Of a stretch of 64,000 bases of DNA, positions 62,485-64,000 are shown one piece after another. The stretch's first letter is position 1, and every line of letters begins with the position of its first letter. The position numbers and the translations under genes were made by a program. Location: positions 372,001-436,000 of the forward strand of contig NC_080695.1 of the NCBI RefSeq assembly GCF_030445035.2. Reading direction: 5' to 3'. The DNA is from Dasypus novemcinctus. Taxonomy: Eukaryota > Chordata > Mammalia > Cingulata > Dasypodidae. A model generated the notes under the pieces. That model did no database searches. It saw only the letters and a list, made by a program, of their open reading frames with translations, and was not told the DNA's origin.

Positions 62485-64000
62485 TGAGCAGGAACACATT
62501 TTGGAGCACTGCTGCACCACATAAATAATGGTTTATCCTCTGGCTCACACTCTCCCCTAGCACATTCAGTGGGTTATGGCAGGATATATAAAGTCCAGCA
62601 TCTGACCCTGCAATATCATTTAGGACGACCCAAAGTCCCAAAAATGCCCCCACATCACATCTCTTCTTCCCTCTCCCTGCCCTCTGCAACTACTGTGGCC
62701 ACATTCTCCATCTTAATGCTACATTGTTTTCTATTCCTAGTCACAATAGTTTTAAAGTAGAATATCAGTAAGTCCACTTTAATCCATATTTTACTCCTCC
62801 ATTCTGTGGACCCTGGGATGGTGATGTCCACTCCAGCTTTAGATCAAGAACGGGCTTATCTTCCACTTGGATGATGGATGCAATTCCTCTGCTTGGTGTT
62901 GTAGGCACTCTTGGTGTCCTGGTGTGGTGGTTGAGCATCTTCACCTCCCTGTTAGCTGACCTGGGTAAGTCCAGTGAACCAGAGAGTAGGAGTCACAACT
63001 CTGCTGAGGCTCAGGGTCCAGCAGGCACATGGGCAGTCCAGAGATTCAAGTTCCCTGAGTATAGCCAACCACAGGTTCAGGAAAAGTGATAGAAGAGTTA
63101 TGTGAAGGAAAGTCTCATCTGGGGCCAGCTGCATCACAATCAGGAGCACAAATTCCAACATAGGGCACTCTGACATGGCACAGAACTCCAAATCCATCTG
63201 CCATGACCATATGCCCTGTGGATTTCTGTGGCCTTCAGGAAAACCAGCACCTAGGGTTGTATCTACTTTGGCTCTCTCTGGGGTCCTGCTGAGGTGTGCA
63301 TAATTGTGACTCCTCTGATGACTTCTTGACTCTTTTTGGAAGACTCTTAGCCAAATAAACTCAGTTGTCTTTGCCATTTCCTTCTTTTATTCAAGGTCAA
63401 AAAAGAGTTTTTAAGTCTTGATCCAACATGCAGGCTGAGATAATCTGCTAGTCTGAGTTGACCCTTTTGTTCAAGGTCTCTTTCTACTTGCATCACCAGC
63501 CACTGATTGGTAGTTATCCCTCAGCGCCAGGGAGGATCATACCCAGGAGTCATGTCCCATGCTGGGGGCAAGGTAATGCATTTATATGCTGAGTTTGGCT
63601 TAGAGAGTGCCCACATGTGAATGACATTGACGCTCTCAGGAGGTAACTCTTATGCACTCTGCAGCTCTAGTCCTAGTTCATATTTCAGACACACAGGCTC
63701 ATAAGCATAGTCATCAGTATCAAAGGCTCATTATTGGACCACCCTTCCTTGTTGGTCTTTGCCTTTGCACTTGGGGAATTATTGCTGTTCCATTGGCAAA
63801 TGTGACAGACCTCCCCTGGGTAGGAACTCAGCACTCCCTCAGTTTACGTTTGTAACTCTAACTACTCTAAAAACACCCAACATATATCAGGAACATTTTT
63901 ATGTCCCATAAATACATGCCCTGGGGAACTCCCCCCCACTCACTTGCCTCCCATCAATAACACCCGACACCAGGCTTCCTCCCCTGCCATTTTTGAACCT
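62485..64000 (-). mobile_element. Antisense L1 3'UTR, runs off the window
   Basis: Reverse complement of about 17500-18985 of the large L1, joined directly to sense 3'UTR ending at 62484 (equivalent to about 16600). The arrangement is an inversion within one L1 tail or a fusion of two L1s in opposite orientation. Confidence 0.85.

Overview
This is a mammalian nuclear window with no bacterial or viral gene layout. The lineage is most likely a xenarthran, probably an armadillo (Dasypus type). The reason is that several ~240-440 bp SINEs match what I know of armadillo DAS SINEs: a tRNA-like head ("aagcagacttggctca" type), a box-B-like motif, a body ending in "gagaaataaataaaataaatctt", then an A-tail. 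These sit beside abundant LINE-1. No search was run, so the species call is recognition only.

Layout. About 0-7 kb: GC-rich sequence with old AT-rich repeats, a large inverted duplication (arms 3290-3840 and 6135-6690) around a CACACG-rich minisatellite, and the start of a segmental duplication. About 7-26.5 kb: nested LINE-1 sequence. It contains a nearly complete ~9.9 kb L1 (9241-19137) inside an older L1, then an antisense L1 with tandem 5'UTR monomers and an LTR. About 27-36.7 kb: a GC-rich block with a 46-bp VNTR and the only gene that looks intact, a five-coding-exon mast-cell serine protease of the mastin/tryptase family (CDS 29435-31408, 274 aa), followed by a broken relative (33.4-34.3 kb). 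About 36.7-44 kb: GC-rich sequence with old antisense L1 pieces and no gene I can support. About 44.3-51.4 kb: a retroviral-LTR-like promoter, then two more mastin pseudogenes (45.57-46.82 and 50.01-51.35 kb). About 51.4-62.5 kb: the second copy of the segmental duplication, again with the older L1 plus copy-specific insertions. The window ends in antisense L1 3'UTR.

Biology. The window is a mastin-type protease cluster with one apparently functional member and three dead copies, embedded in L1-driven rearrangements. The intact member keeps the catalytic triad, zymogen cleavage site, four conserved disulfides and the family's hallmark intron directly before the ATG. Its S1 pocket, however, reads Ser189/Ala216/Thr226 (chymotrypsin numbering) in place of the trypsin-like Asp189/Gly216/Gly226. 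It is therefore predicted to be elastase- or chymotrypsin-like rather than tryptic. This is the most interesting functional signal in the window.
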